Source: Geodermatophilus normandii (GTDB lineage Bacteria; Actinomycetota; Actinomycetes; Mycobacteriales; Geodermatophilaceae). Taken from it: a DNA stretch of 64,000 nt. The stretch's first letter is position 1; each line of letters begins with the position of its first letter. Location of the stretch: positions 3,364,001-3,428,000 of the forward strand of contig NZ_QGTX01000001.1 of the NCBI RefSeq assembly GCF_003182485.1. The letters are read 5' to 3'. The notes under the pieces were generated by a model that worked only from the letters and a program-made list of their open reading frames with translations, was not told the DNA's origin and did no database searches. The position numbers and the translations under genes were made by a program. Shown here piece after piece: positions 8,153-16,324 of this stretch.

Positions 8153-9142
8153 GTGAGCGGGCCCGGCATGCCGCTCGACCCGGACCGCAACCTCGCCCTG
8201 GAGCTGGTCCGCGCCACGGAGGCGGCGGCCATCTCCTCGGCCCGCTTCGTCGGCCGCGGGGACAAGAACCGGGTCGACGCCGCGGCCGTCGACGCGATGC
8301 GGCCGGTGCTGGGCACCGTCGGCATGTCCGGGGTCGTCGTCATCGGCGAGGGGGAGAAGGACGAGGCGCCGATGCTCTTCAACGGGGAGCGGGTCGGCGA
8401 CGGCTCGGGCCCGGAGGTCGACATCGCCGTCGACCCGGTGGACGGCACCACCGCCGCGGCCAAGGGGCTGCCCGACGCGGTGGCGGTCGTGGGCCTGTCC
8501 GAGCGGGGCACGATGTTCGACCCCGGGCCCTGCGTCTACATGTCCAAGCTCGTCGTCCCGGGTGCAGCCGCGGACGCCGTCGACCCCGAGGCCCCGATCG
8601 CCGACGTCCTCGCGGTGGTGGCCCGCGCGCTGGGCCGGCGGCAGGAGGACCTGACGGTCGCCGTCCTCGACCGCCCCCGGCACGAGGAGCTGGTCGCCGA
8701 CATCCGCCGCGCCGGGGCGGCGGTCCGCTCCCTGCTCGACGGCGACGTCGCCGGCGCCATCGCCGTGGGGCAGCCGGACTCCGGCGTCGACCTGCTCGTC
8801 GGCGTGGGCGGCACCCCCGAGGGCGTCATCGCCGCCTGCGCGCTGCGGTGCAGCGACGGGGAGCTGTTCGGCCGGCTCCGCCCCCGGGACGACGCGGAGC
8901 GGGCCGCCGCGATCGACTTCGGGCACGACCTCGACCGCGTGCTCACCACCACCGACCTCGTGTCGGGCGACGACGTGTTCTTCGGCGCCACGGGCGTCAC
9001 CACCGGCGCGCTGCTGCGCGGCGTCCGCTTCCAGCAGGACGCGGTGGTGACCCAGTCGCTGTCCATGCGCTCGAGGTCGGGAGCCATCCGGGTCATCGAG
9101 ACCCGGCACGACCGCAGCCGCTCCAACCTCATCCGCCACTGA
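8153..9142 (+). CDS. glpX: Class II fructose-1,6-bisphosphatase
   Basis: 329 residues from GTG 8153 (an ATG at 8168 is possible). The N-terminus (PLDPDRNLALELVRATEAAAISSARFVGRGDKN) is diagnostic of GlpX. The metal-site motifs are GEGEKDEAPML and DIAVDPVDGTTAAAKG, and GTPEGVIAACALRC follows later. It hydrolyses fructose-1,6-bisphosphate to fructose-6-phosphate, the committed gluconeogenic step, in the cytoplasm. glpD follows 40 bases downstream, so glycerol entry and gluconeogenesis may be co-expressed. Confidence 0.93.
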   Translation: MSGPGMPLDPDRNLALELVRATEAAAISSARFVGRGDKNRVDAAAVDAMRPVLGTVGMSGVVVIGEGEKDEAPMLFNGERVGDGSGPEVDIAVDPVDGTTAAAKGLPDAVAVVGLSERGTMFDPGPCVYMSKLVVPGAAADAVDPEAPIADVLAVVARALGRRQEDLTVAVLDRPRHEELVADIRRAGAAVRSLLDGDVAGAIAVGQPDSGVDLLVGVGGTPEGVIAACALRCSDGELFGRLRPRDDAERAAAIDFGHDLDRVLTTTDLVSGDDVFFGATGVTTGALLRGVRFQQDAVVTQSLSMRSRSGAIRVIETRHDRSRSNLIRH

Positions 9143-9182
9143 CCAGGCGCCGCACCCGGCGCACCCGAGCAGAGGAGCGACC

Positions 9183-10895
9183 GTGTCCCTGTCCGAACGG
9201 CTCAGTCCCGGGAACCGCGCCGCCGCCCTCGAGCGGCTGGCGGAGGAGGAACTCGACGTCCTGGTCATCGGCGGCGGGGTCGTCGGTGCCGGCGCCGCGC
9301 TGGACGCGGTCACCCGGGGCCTGCGGGTGGGGCTGGTGGAGGCGCGCGACTACGCCGCCGGCACCTCCAGCCGGTCGAGCAAGCTCTTCCACGGCGGGCT
9401 GCGCTACCTCGAGCAGTTCGACTTCCACCTGGTCTTCGAGGCGCTGCGGGAACGCCGCCTGGTCCTCGGCACCCTGTGCCCGCACCTGGCCCGGCCGGTC
9501 CCGTTCATCTACCCGCTGCAGAAGCGCATCGACCGGGCCTACGTCGGGCTGGGCATCGGCGTCTACGACCTCATGGGCGCGGGGCGGGGGGTGCCCGGGC
9601 ACCTGCGGCACCTGGGCCGCCGGGCGACGGCGGAGTCCTTCCCGTCGGGCAGGAGGTCGGCGATCCGGGGCGCCATCCGCTTCTACGAGGGCCAGGTCGA
9701 CGACGCGCGGCACACGATGATGCTGGCCAGGACCGCGGCCGCGTACGGCGCGCTGTGCGTCACCAGCACGCGGGTCACCGAGTTCCTCCGGGAGGGCGAC
9801 CGGATCGCCGGGGTCCGGGTGCGCGACCTCGAGGGCGGCGGCGAGTTCGCCATCCGCGCGCAGCAGGTGGTCAACGCCGCCGGGGTCTGGACCGACGAGA
9901 TCCAGCAGATGGTCGGCGGGAGGGGGCAGTTCCAGGTCCGCGCGTCCAAGGGCGTGCACCTGGTGGTCCCGCGGAACCGGATCAACAGCGCCACCGGCGT
10001 GATCACCCGCACGGAGAAGAGCCTGCTGTTCGTCATCCCGTGGGGCAGCCACTGGATCATCGGGACGACCGACACCGACTGGCACCTCGACCTGGCGCAC
10101 CCGGCCGCGAGCAGGGACGACATCGACTACCTGCTCGACCACGCCAACGGCCTCCTGCAGGACCCGCTCACCCGCGACGACGTCGTCGGCGTCTACGCGG
10201 GGCTGCGGCCGCTGCTGTCGGGGGAGTCCGAGGCGACCAGCAAGCTCTCCCGCGAGCACGCCGTCGCCAGTCCCGTGCGCGGCCTGACCGTCATCGCCGG
10301 CGGCAAGTACACGACCTACCGCGTGATGGCCAAGGACGCCGTCGACTCCGCCGTGCACGGCCTGGAGCGCACCGTGCCGCCGTCGATCACCGAGCGGATC
10401 CCGCTGCTGGGCGCGGAGGGGTACGCCGCCGCGCACAACGCGCGCCGGCTCACCGCCGAGCGCACCGGGCTCCCCCTCTCGAGGATCGAGCACCTGCTGG
10501 GGCGGTACGGGACCCTCAGCGGGGAGCTGTTCGACCTGATGGCCGAGCAGCCGGCGCTGCGCGAACCGCTGGCCGGCGCACCCGAGTACCTGCGGGCCGA
10601 GGCCCACTACGCGGTCAGCCACGAGGGCGCCCTGCACCTCGACGACGTCCTGACCCGCCGCACCCGGATCTCCATCGAGGTGCCCGACCGGGGGATCGCC
10701 GCGGCCGCCGAGGTCGCGGACGTCGTCGCGCCGCTGCTGGGCTGGGACGCCGCCCACGTCGAGCGGGAGGTGTCGCACTACCGGCTGCGGGTGGAGGCCG
10801 AGCGGGAGTCCCAGGAGCAGCCGGACGACCGCACCGCCGACGCCGCCCGCCTGGGCGCGCCCGACGTGCGGGTGGGCACGACCAGCATGGCCTGA
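9183..10895 (+). CDS. glpD: Aerobic glycerol-3-phosphate dehydrogenase
   Basis: 570 residues from GTG 9183 with a GAGGAG-like site upstream. The N-terminal FAD-binding Rossmann motif reads DVLVIGGGVVGAGAALDAVTRGLRVGLVEA. The GlpD signature TSSRSSKLFHGGLRYLEQFD follows at about residues 60-80. A C-terminal DAO_C domain runs from about residue 400 (RYGTLSGELFDLM, HYAVSHEGALHLDDVLTRRTR). It oxidises glycerol-3-phosphate to dihydroxyacetone phosphate and passes electrons to quinone at the membrane. It sits between glpX and a Crp/Fnr-type regulator. Confidence 0.95.
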   Translation: MSLSERLSPGNRAAALERLAEEELDVLVIGGGVVGAGAALDAVTRGLRVGLVEARDYAAGTSSRSSKLFHGGLRYLEQFDFHLVFEALRERRLVLGTLCPHLARPVPFIYPLQKRIDRAYVGLGIGVYDLMGAGRGVPGHLRHLGRRATAESFPSGRRSAIRGAIRFYEGQVDDARHTMMLARTAAAYGALCVTSTRVTEFLREGDRIAGVRVRDLEGGGEFAIRAQQVVNAAGVWTDEIQQMVGGRGQFQVRASKGVHLVVPRNRINSATGVITRTEKSLLFVIPWGSHWIIGTTDTDWHLDLAHPAASRDDIDYLLDHANGLLQDPLTRDDVVGVYAGLRPLLSGESEATSKLSREHAVASPVRGLTVIAGGKYTTYRVMAKDAVDSAVHGLERTVPPSITERIPLLGAEGYAAAHNARRLTAERTGLPLSRIEHLLGRYGTLSGELFDLMAEQPALREPLAGAPEYLRAEAHYAVSHEGALHLDDVLTRRTRISIEVPDRGIAAAAEVADVVAPLLGWDAAHVEREVSHYRLRVEAERESQEQPDDRTADAARLGAPDVRVGTTSMA

Positions 10896-10912
10896 CCGGC
10901 TCCCGGGTCCCG

Positions 10913-11641
10913 GTGTCCGGCGTGGACGACGACGTCGCGGCTGCCCTCGCCGCGTCGAACCTCGCGCGGCTGCGCCCGCTCGCGCTGCAGCGGCTGCTCG
11001 CGGGGGCGTGCCGGGTGCGGGTGCCGGCCGGCTCGGTGACCCACCGGGAGGGCGAGACCGCCGAGTTCCTGGAGCTGACCGTCGACGGGCTCGTCCGGGT
11101 GTTCGTCACCGCGCCGGACGGCCGGGGCATGACCGTGCGCTACGCCCGGCGGGGCGCGCTCCTCGGCCTGGTGTCGCTGTACGCCGACGGCACCGGGATC
11201 CCCGCGGGCACGCAGGCCGTCGTCGACACGACGGTGCTGCGCCTGTCCCCGCAGGGAGTGCGGCGCGTGGCCGCCGAGGACGCCGACGTGGCCGACGCGT
11301 TCCTGCGCGAGCTCGCCGACCGGGTGCGCAGCTTCGTCCACGAGATCAGCGACAGCGCGTTCACCAGCGTCCGGCACCGGGTGGCCCGGCACCTGCTGGA
11401 CCTGGCCTCGCAGGAGTCCCGCGCCGGCCCCGGCGCACGGCCGGCGCTCACCGTCCCGGTCAGCCAGCGCGAGCTGGCCGAGGCCGTGGGCAGCGTGCGC
11501 GAGGTGGTCGTGCGCGCGCTGCGCGACCTGCGGGAGTCGGGTGTGGTCAGCACCCACCGCGACCACATCGAGATCCTCGACCCGGTCCGGCTCAGCGGGG
11601 AGCTGGGTGGAACCTGGGTCGCTGACCGGCCCCGGCGCTGA
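10913..11641 (+). CDS. Crp/Fnr family transcriptional regulator
   Basis: 242 residues from GTG 10913 (GTG 10922 also possible), 17 bases after glpD. The N-terminal cyclic-nucleotide-binding-type beta barrel spans about residues 10-120 (AGSVTHREGETAEFLELTVDGLVRVFV). A long dimerisation helix follows, then a C-terminal Crp HTH (SQRELAEAVGSVREVVVRALRDLRESGVV). There is no Fnr-type Cys cluster. The phosphate-binding cassette is weak (TVRYARRGALLGLVSLY), so the effector may not be cAMP. The position directly behind glpD suggests control of glycerol or gluconeogenic genes; this is inference. Confidence 0.85.
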   Translation: MSGVDDDVAAALAASNLARLRPLALQRLLAGACRVRVPAGSVTHREGETAEFLELTVDGLVRVFVTAPDGRGMTVRYARRGALLGLVSLYADGTGIPAGTQAVVDTTVLRLSPQGVRRVAAEDADVADAFLRELADRVRSFVHEISDSAFTSVRHRVARHLLDLASQESRAGPGARPALTVPVSQRELAEAVGSVREVVVRALRDLRESGVVSTHRDHIEILDPVRLSGELGGTWVADRPRR

Positions 11642-11656
11642 CCCGACACTGCCCGC

Positions 11657-13081
11657 ATGACCAGGACGGTGGGCGCGGACGACGTCACGGCGCGCACGAC
11701 CGCGGCGGACGGCCCGGCCGTCGCCGCGCTCCGCGCCTCCTTCGAGGGGCAGGTCCTCACCCCCGCGGACGACGGCTACGAGGAGCACCGCCGCGTCTGG
11801 AACGGCTCGATCGACCGGCGTCCGGCCGTCATCGCCCGCTGCGCCGGCGTCGACGACGTCCGCACCGCCGTCCGCTTCGGCCGCGACTCCGGGCTGACCG
11901 TCGCCGTCCGGGGCGGGGGCCACAGCTTCCCGGGGTTGTCGACCGTCGACGGTGGGCTGCTGGTCGACCTGCGGCCGATGGCCGGCGTGCGCGTCGACCC
12001 GGACGCCCGGGTGGCCGGTGTCCAGGCCGGGGCCCTGCTGGGCGAGGTGGACCGGGCCACGCAGGAGCACGGCCTGGTGGTGCCGTCCGGGATCGTGTCC
12101 CACACCGGGGTGGCCGGGCTGACCCTCGGGGGCGGGATCGGCTGGGTCATGCGCCGCTACGGCCTCACCGTCGACTCCCTGGAGTCCGCCGACGTGGTGA
12201 CCGCCGACGGGGAGTTCGTCCGCGCCGCGGAGGACGAGAACGCCGAGCTGTTCTGGGGGCTGCGCGGCGGCGGCGGCAACTTCGGCGTGGTCACCGACTT
12301 CCGGTTCCGCCTGCACCCCCTGGGGCCGCAGGTGATGGCCGGCGCGACCTTCTGGTCCATGGACGACGCCGAGCAGGTGCTGCGCTCCTACCGGGACTGG
12401 ATCGACGGGTGCCCGGACGAGCTGATGACGATCGTCGTCCAGCGGCTCGCGCCGGCGCTGCCCGCCGTCCCGCCGGAGCTGGTCGGGCGGCCGGTCATCG
12501 CGGTCGCGGCCTGCTACGCCGGCGACGTCGACGAGGGCGAGGCGGTGCTGCGGCCGATGCGGAGGACCGGGTCGCCGGTCCTCGACCTGTTCGCGCCCAC
12601 GCCGTTCCTGGCGCACCAGCAGATGTTCGACCCGTCGTTCCGGCACGGCTGCTGGTACCACGTCCGCTCCTGCGACGTCGCCGCGCTCTCCGACGAGGTC
12701 ATCGGCGTGGTGGTCGAGCATGGCCGGCGCATCACCTCGCCGATGAGCAGCATCGCGCTGTGGCAGATGGGCGGGGCGGTGGCCCGCGTCGCCGACGACG
12801 CGACGGCGTTCAGCGGCCGCTCCGCCGGGTTCACCTTCAACATCAACGGCAACACGCCCACCGCGGCCGGGTTCGAGGACCAGCGGCAGTGGGCCCGCGA
12901 CTACTGGACGGCCCTGGCGCCGTTCCACACGGGCGTCTACGTCAACTTCCTGATGGAGGAGGGCGGCGCCCGCGTCCGGCAGGCGTACGGGGAGGAGAAG
13001 CTCCGGCGGCTCACCGCGCTCAAGCGCGCGTACGACCCGGGCAACCTGTTCCGGCTCAACCAGAACGTCCCCCCGGGCTGA
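11657..13081 (+). CDS. FAD-binding oxidoreductase, BBE family
   Basis: 474 residues. FAD_binding_4 (PCMH) spans about residues 50-200 and carries RGGGHSFPGLSTVDGG, whose His is the usual covalent 8-alpha attachment point. The second attachment Cys seen in bicovalent members is replaced by PSGIVSHTGVAGLTLGGG. The C-terminal BBE motif reads AYDPGNLFRLNQNVPP. The family oxidises sugars, alcohols or secondary metabolites with oxygen or another acceptor; the substrate is unknown. Its last 26 bases overlap the end of the convergent VOC gene. Confidence 0.85.
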   Translation: MTRTVGADDVTARTTAADGPAVAALRASFEGQVLTPADDGYEEHRRVWNGSIDRRPAVIARCAGVDDVRTAVRFGRDSGLTVAVRGGGHSFPGLSTVDGGLLVDLRPMAGVRVDPDARVAGVQAGALLGEVDRATQEHGLVVPSGIVSHTGVAGLTLGGGIGWVMRRYGLTVDSLESADVVTADGEFVRAAEDENAELFWGLRGGGGNFGVVTDFRFRLHPLGPQVMAGATFWSMDDAEQVLRSYRDWIDGCPDELMTIVVQRLAPALPAVPPELVGRPVIAVAACYAGDVDEGEAVLRPMRRTGSPVLDLFAPTPFLAHQQMFDPSFRHGCWYHVRSCDVAALSDEVIGVVVEHGRRITSPMSSIALWQMGGAVARVADDATAFSGRSAGFTFNINGNTPTAAGFEDQRQWARDYWTALAPFHTGVYVNFLMEEGGARVRQAYGEEKLRRLTALKRAYDPGNLFRLNQNVPPG

Positions 13082-13517
13082 GCGCCCCTCGCAGGGGAGC
13101 CCAGCCGGGGAGGTCGGCGGCGGTCATGCCGCCGGGGTGGCCGGGCGGCCACTGGACCAGCTCGATGCGGGTGCCGTCGGGGTCGGTGACCCACGCGGCC
13201 AGGAAGTCCGCCGAGCCGTCCGGGGACGTCGGCGGCTCGACGTCGACGCCCTGCCCGGCCAGCGCGGCGACGAGCGCGGACATCGACTCCACGGCGACGA
13301 CGAGGTGGCTGAGGACGGTGCCGGGCCGGACCGCGGAGCCGGCGGGGTCGTGCACGAGCTCGAGGCTGACGAACGGGTCACCGGGCAGCCGGAGCATCGT
13401 CAGGTGCCCGATCCCCGTCCGGGGGACCTCGCCGGCCACCTCGTAGCCGAGCGCGGTGTGGAAGGCGAGCGACCGCTCGATGTCGGTCACGCGCAGGCCC
13501 ACGTGCAGCGTCCTCAT
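13056..13517 (-). CDS. VOC family protein (glyoxalase/dioxygenase fold)
   Basis: 153 residues on the minus strand. Two beta-alpha-beta-beta-beta repeats are seen: MRTLHVGLRVTDIERSLAFHTALGYEVAG at the start and LSHLVVAVESMSALVAALAGQGV in the middle. The end has DPDGTRIELVQWPPG. Potential metal ligands are His5, Glu in VSLELV, His in LSHLVV and Glu in RIELV, as in glyoxalase I-like lyases. Such proteins act in methylglyoxal detoxification, ring cleavage or drug resistance; the specific role is unknown. Confidence 0.8.
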   Translation of the reverse strand: MRTLHVGLRVTDIERSLAFHTALGYEVAGEVPRTGIGHLTMLRLPGDPFVSLELVHDPAGSAVRPGTVLSHLVVAVESMSALVAALAGQGVDVEPPTSPDGSADFLAAWVTDPDGTRIELVQWPPGHPGGMTAADLPGWAPLRGALSPGGRSG

Positions 13518-13568
13518 CGGTCCTCCCGGGAGTCGCGGGGTGGTGTCCCTGCCAGGGGACCGTCCCGG

Positions 13569-13679
13569 CGCCGGGGACTCATCGGGGGCTTGACCTCGAG
13601 TCGGCGTGAACCACGAGCCTGGGCCGTGACGGGGACCCGTCTCGCGCAGAACTCGCTCGCGTCCGATGAGTCCCCGGCG
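13569..13679 (+). promoter_or_regulatory. 17-bp perfect inverted repeat upstream of ABC exporter genes
   Basis: The arm CGCCGGGGACTCATCGG (13569-13585) is repeated exactly inverted as CCGATGAGTCCCCGGCG (13663-13679), with 77 bases between. The interior holds a -35-like TTGACC (13590-13595) but no clear -10. The ATG of the exporter ATPase is 55 bases beyond the right arm. The element could be a pair of repressor sites, or a long RNA stem controlling the exporter. Confidence 0.5.
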
Positions 13680-13734
13680 GAGAGTCCGTCACAACCCGCA
13701 GAGACGTCCTGCTGCGCTCGAGGTGAGGAAGCCG

Positions 13735-14733
13735 ATGACCACACAGACACCACTCGCCATCGAGGCGAGCGGGCTCGGGAAGTCCTTCGGAACGACACGT
13801 GCCGTCGACGGGGTCGACCTCGCCGTCTCGGCGGGCACGATCTACGGGGTGCTCGGCCCCAACGGCGCGGGGAAGACGACCACGATCCGCATGCTCGCCA
13901 CGCTGATCGCGCCCGACGCGGGCAGCGCCCGGGTGCTGGGCCACGACATCGTGACCGAGGCCGACACGGTGCGCGAGCTCGTCAGCCTGACCGGCCAGCT
14001 CGCCTCCGTCGACGAGGAGCTGACCGGCCGGGAGAACCTCGTGCTGCTCGGCCGCCTCCTCGGCTACTCCCGGGCCGGCGCCCGGGACCGTGCCGACGAG
14101 CTGCTGGACGCCTTCGACATCGCCGAGGCCACCGGCAGGCTGGTCAAGCACTACTCGGGCGGCATGCGCCGGCGGCTGGACATCGCGGCGAGCATCGTCG
14201 TCACCCCGCGGCTGATGTTCCTCGACGAGCCGACGACCGGGCTGGACCCCCGCTCGCGCAACCAGGTCTGGGAGATCGTCCGCGCGCTGGTGGCCGAGGG
14301 GACGACGATCCTGCTCTGCACCCAGTACCTCGAGGAGGCCGACCAGCTCGCCGACGGCCTCGCCGTGATCGACCGGGGCCGGGTCATCGCCGAGGGCACC
14401 CCCGGCAACCTCAAGGCGTCGGTCGGCACCGGCTCCCTGCAGGTCCGGCTGCTCGACCCCCGGCGCCGCGCCGAGGCCGCCGAGAAGCTCGAGCGCGCGG
14501 TGGGCCCGGTGGTGCTGGAGCCGGACCCGGCGGCGCTGTCGGCCGTCGGCGCGGACGCCGAGCGGGCGGCGATCGCCGTCGCCGAGCTCGCCACCGCGGG
14601 CATCCCGCTGGCGCACTTCTCGCTGCAGCAGCCGAGCCTCGACGAGGTCTTCCTCGCCCTCACCGGCCACGCGGCCGACGACGCCGACGACGCGTCCCGG
14701 CCCTCCGACACCCTGCAGGAGCACGCGTCATGA
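13735..14733 (+). CDS. ABC exporter ATP-binding protein, DrrA type
   Basis: 332 residues from ATG 13735 with GAGGTGAGGAAG upstream. Walker A is GPNGAGKTT, the signature is [14 protein letters not shown], Walker B is [21 protein letters not shown], and the H-loop region is replaced by CTQYLEEAD as usual in DrrA. A C-terminal extension of about 90 residues ends in [12 protein letters not shown]. The family energises efflux of hydrophobic drugs or lipids. Its stop overlaps the permease ATG (ATGA). No resistance substrate can be named. Confidence 0.9.
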   Translation: MTTQTPLAIEASGLGKSFGTTRAVDGVDLAVSAGTIYGVLGPNGAGKTTTIRMLATLIAPDAGSARVLGHDIVTEADTVRELVSLTGQLASVDEELTGRENLVLLGRLLGYSRAGARDRADELLDAFDIAEATGRLVKHYSGGMRRRLDIAASIVVTPRLMFLDEPTTGLDPRSRNQVWEIVRALVAEGTTILLCTQYLEEADQLADGLAVIDRGRVIAEGTPGNLKASVGTGSLQVRLLDPRRRAEAAEKLERAVGPVVLEPDPAALSAVGADAERAAIAVAELATAGIPLAHFSLQQPSLDEVFLALTGHAADDADDASRPSDTLQEHAS

Positions 14734-15566
14734 CCGCCACGACCCGCACGACCGGCTCCGCCGACACCGCGGCGGTGCGCCGGGCCATCTCATCCACACC
14801 GCGCCCGCAACGCCCCGGCCGGCTCTCGGCCGCGCTGGTCTTCGGCTGGCGGGGCATGCTCAAGGTCAGGCACGTGCCCGAGCAGCTGCTCGACGTCACC
14901 GTCACGCCGGTGATGTTCCTGCTGCTGTTCACGTACCTGTTCGGTGGCGCGATCGCCGGGTCCACCAGCGCCTACCTCGACTACACGCTCCCCGGGCTGC
15001 TCGTCATGTCGGTGCTGTTCACGACCGTCTACTCGGGGATCTCGCTCAACACCGACCTGACCAAGGGCGTCGTCGACCGCTTCCGCTCGCTGCCGATCTG
15101 GCGGCCGGCGCCGCTGCTCGGCTCGCTGCTCGGCGACAGCGTCCGCTACGTGGTCGCCGGCACGGTGATCATCGTCGTCGGCGTGGCGCTGGGCTTCCGG
15201 CCCGAGGGCGGGTTCGCCGGGACGGTCGCGGCCCTGGCGCTGGTCGTCGTGTTCTCGTTCGGGCTGTCGTGGGTCTTCTCGGTCCTCGGGCTGCTGATGC
15301 GCTCCCCGAACGCGGTGATGAACGCCGGCTTCATGGCGATCTTCCCGCTGACCTTCCTGTCCAACGTCTTCGTCGACCCCGCCACGCTGCCCGGCCCGCT
15401 CGAGGCCTTCGTCGACGTCAACCCCATCTCGGTCCTCGCCACCGCCTCGCGGTCGCTCATGGCCGGGGAGCTCGACGGCGTGGCGGTCGTCGTCTCCCTC
15501 GCGGTGGCGGTGCTCCTGGCCGCGGTGTTCCTGCCGCTGACGACGCGGCTGTACCGCAGCCGCTGA
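14730..15566 (+). CDS. ABC-2 type exporter permease, DrrB type
   Basis: 278 residues with six predicted membrane helices. The first conserved block is [24 protein letters not shown], followed by [21 protein letters not shown] and [18 protein letters not shown], typical of the DrrB/NodJ ABC-2 family. It overlaps the ATPase gene by four bases and ends 25 bases before a strong terminator. It forms the membrane part of the exporter. Confidence 0.9.
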   Translation: MTATTRTTGSADTAAVRRAISSTPRPQRPGRLSAALVFGWRGMLKVRHVPEQLLDVTVTPVMFLLLFTYLFGGAIAGSTSAYLDYTLPGLLVMSVLFTTVYSGISLNTDLTKGVVDRFRSLPIWRPAPLLGSLLGDSVRYVVAGTVIIVVGVALGFRPEGGFAGTVAALALVVVFSFGLSWVFSVLGLLMRSPNAVMNAGFMAIFPLTFLSNVFVDPATLPGPLEAFVDVNPISVLATASRSLMAGELDGVAVVVSLAVAVLLAAVFLPLTTRLYRSR

Positions 15567-15590
15567 GTCCCGGGCCGCGCCCACGACGGG

Positions 15591-15623
15591 AGGACCCCCA
15601 CGGCCGACGGCCGTGGGGGTCCT
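15591..15623. terminator. Bidirectional hairpin terminator
   Basis: Perfect 15-bp stem: AGGACCCCCACGGCC (15591-15605) and its inverse (15609-15623) with a 3-base loop. It lies between the convergent exporter permease and ssb genes. There is no T tract, as is usual in very GC-rich actinobacteria. Confidence 0.8.
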
Positions 15624-15643
15624 GCGCTGCGCCCGGTGGGAGC

Positions 15644-16144
15644 TCAGAAGGGCGGGTCCTCGCTGCCGGCGCCGACCGGCACCGCCCAGGGGTCGGGTGA
15701 GTCACCCCGCCCGGCTCCGGTGCGGCCGTCGCCGGCGCCGTCCCCACCGCCGGAGCCCCCGCCGGGACCGTCCCCGGACCGGGAGGCCCGGGTGACCGTC
15801 GCCGTCGCGTACCGGAGGGACGGGCCGATCTCGTCGACCTCGAGCTCGATGACGGTCCGGTTCTCGCCCTCCTTGGTCTCGTAGGAGCGCTGCTTGAGGC
15901 GGCCCTGGGCCATCACCCGCGAGCCGCGGGTCAGCGACTCGGCGACGTTCTCCGCCGCCTGCCGCCACACGCTGCAGCGCAGGAAGAGCGGCTCGCCGTC
16001 CTTCCACTCCTGGGTCTGGCGGTCCAGCGTGCGTGGCGTGGACGCGATGGTGAAGTTGGCGACCGCCGCGCCCGAGGGCGTCCAGCGGAGCTCGGGGTCA
16101 CTGGTCAGGTTGCCAATGACGGTGATGACTGTGTCGCCGGCCAT
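15644..16144 (-). CDS. ssb: Single-stranded DNA-binding protein
   Basis: 166 residues on the minus strand from ATG 16144. The OB fold occupies about residues 1-110 ([54 protein letters not shown]). A Gly/Asp-rich linker follows, then the acidic tip SEDPPF that recruits repair partners. A -10-like TAGCCT lies on the minus strand at 16192-16197. It is divergent from the RecD2-like helicase gene. It could be a second Ssb paralogue, since the replication ssb usually sits beside rpsF and rpsR. Confidence 0.92.
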   Translation of the reverse strand: MAGDTVITVIGNLTSDPELRWTPSGAAVANFTIASTPRTLDRQTQEWKDGEPLFLRCSVWRQAAENVAESLTRGSRVMAQGRLKQRSYETKEGENRTVIELEVDEIGPSLRYATATVTRASRSGDGPGGGSGGGDGAGDGRTGAGRGDSPDPWAVPVGAGSEDPPF

Positions 16145-16324
16145 GATCCGGTCCTCCGTGTCGTCGGTGCATCGCTCAGGTGAGCGTCTGGAGGCTAGGG
16201 GGACCGGCTGACAGTCCTGTGTTCCCCGCCACCGGGAGGCCGCGTCCCAGGGCGGGCGGGGCCGAACTGTCCCCGGTGCCTGTGAGCATCGGGAGTCGGA
16301 CGGCGGCGAGCGGGAGGACGGCGG

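Noticed and set aside
6077-9313. Very long minus-strand open frame (over 1000 codons)
   Set aside because: It is a low-complexity Arg/Pro/Gly shadow across the coiled-coil gene, glpX and glpD, with no recognisable domain.
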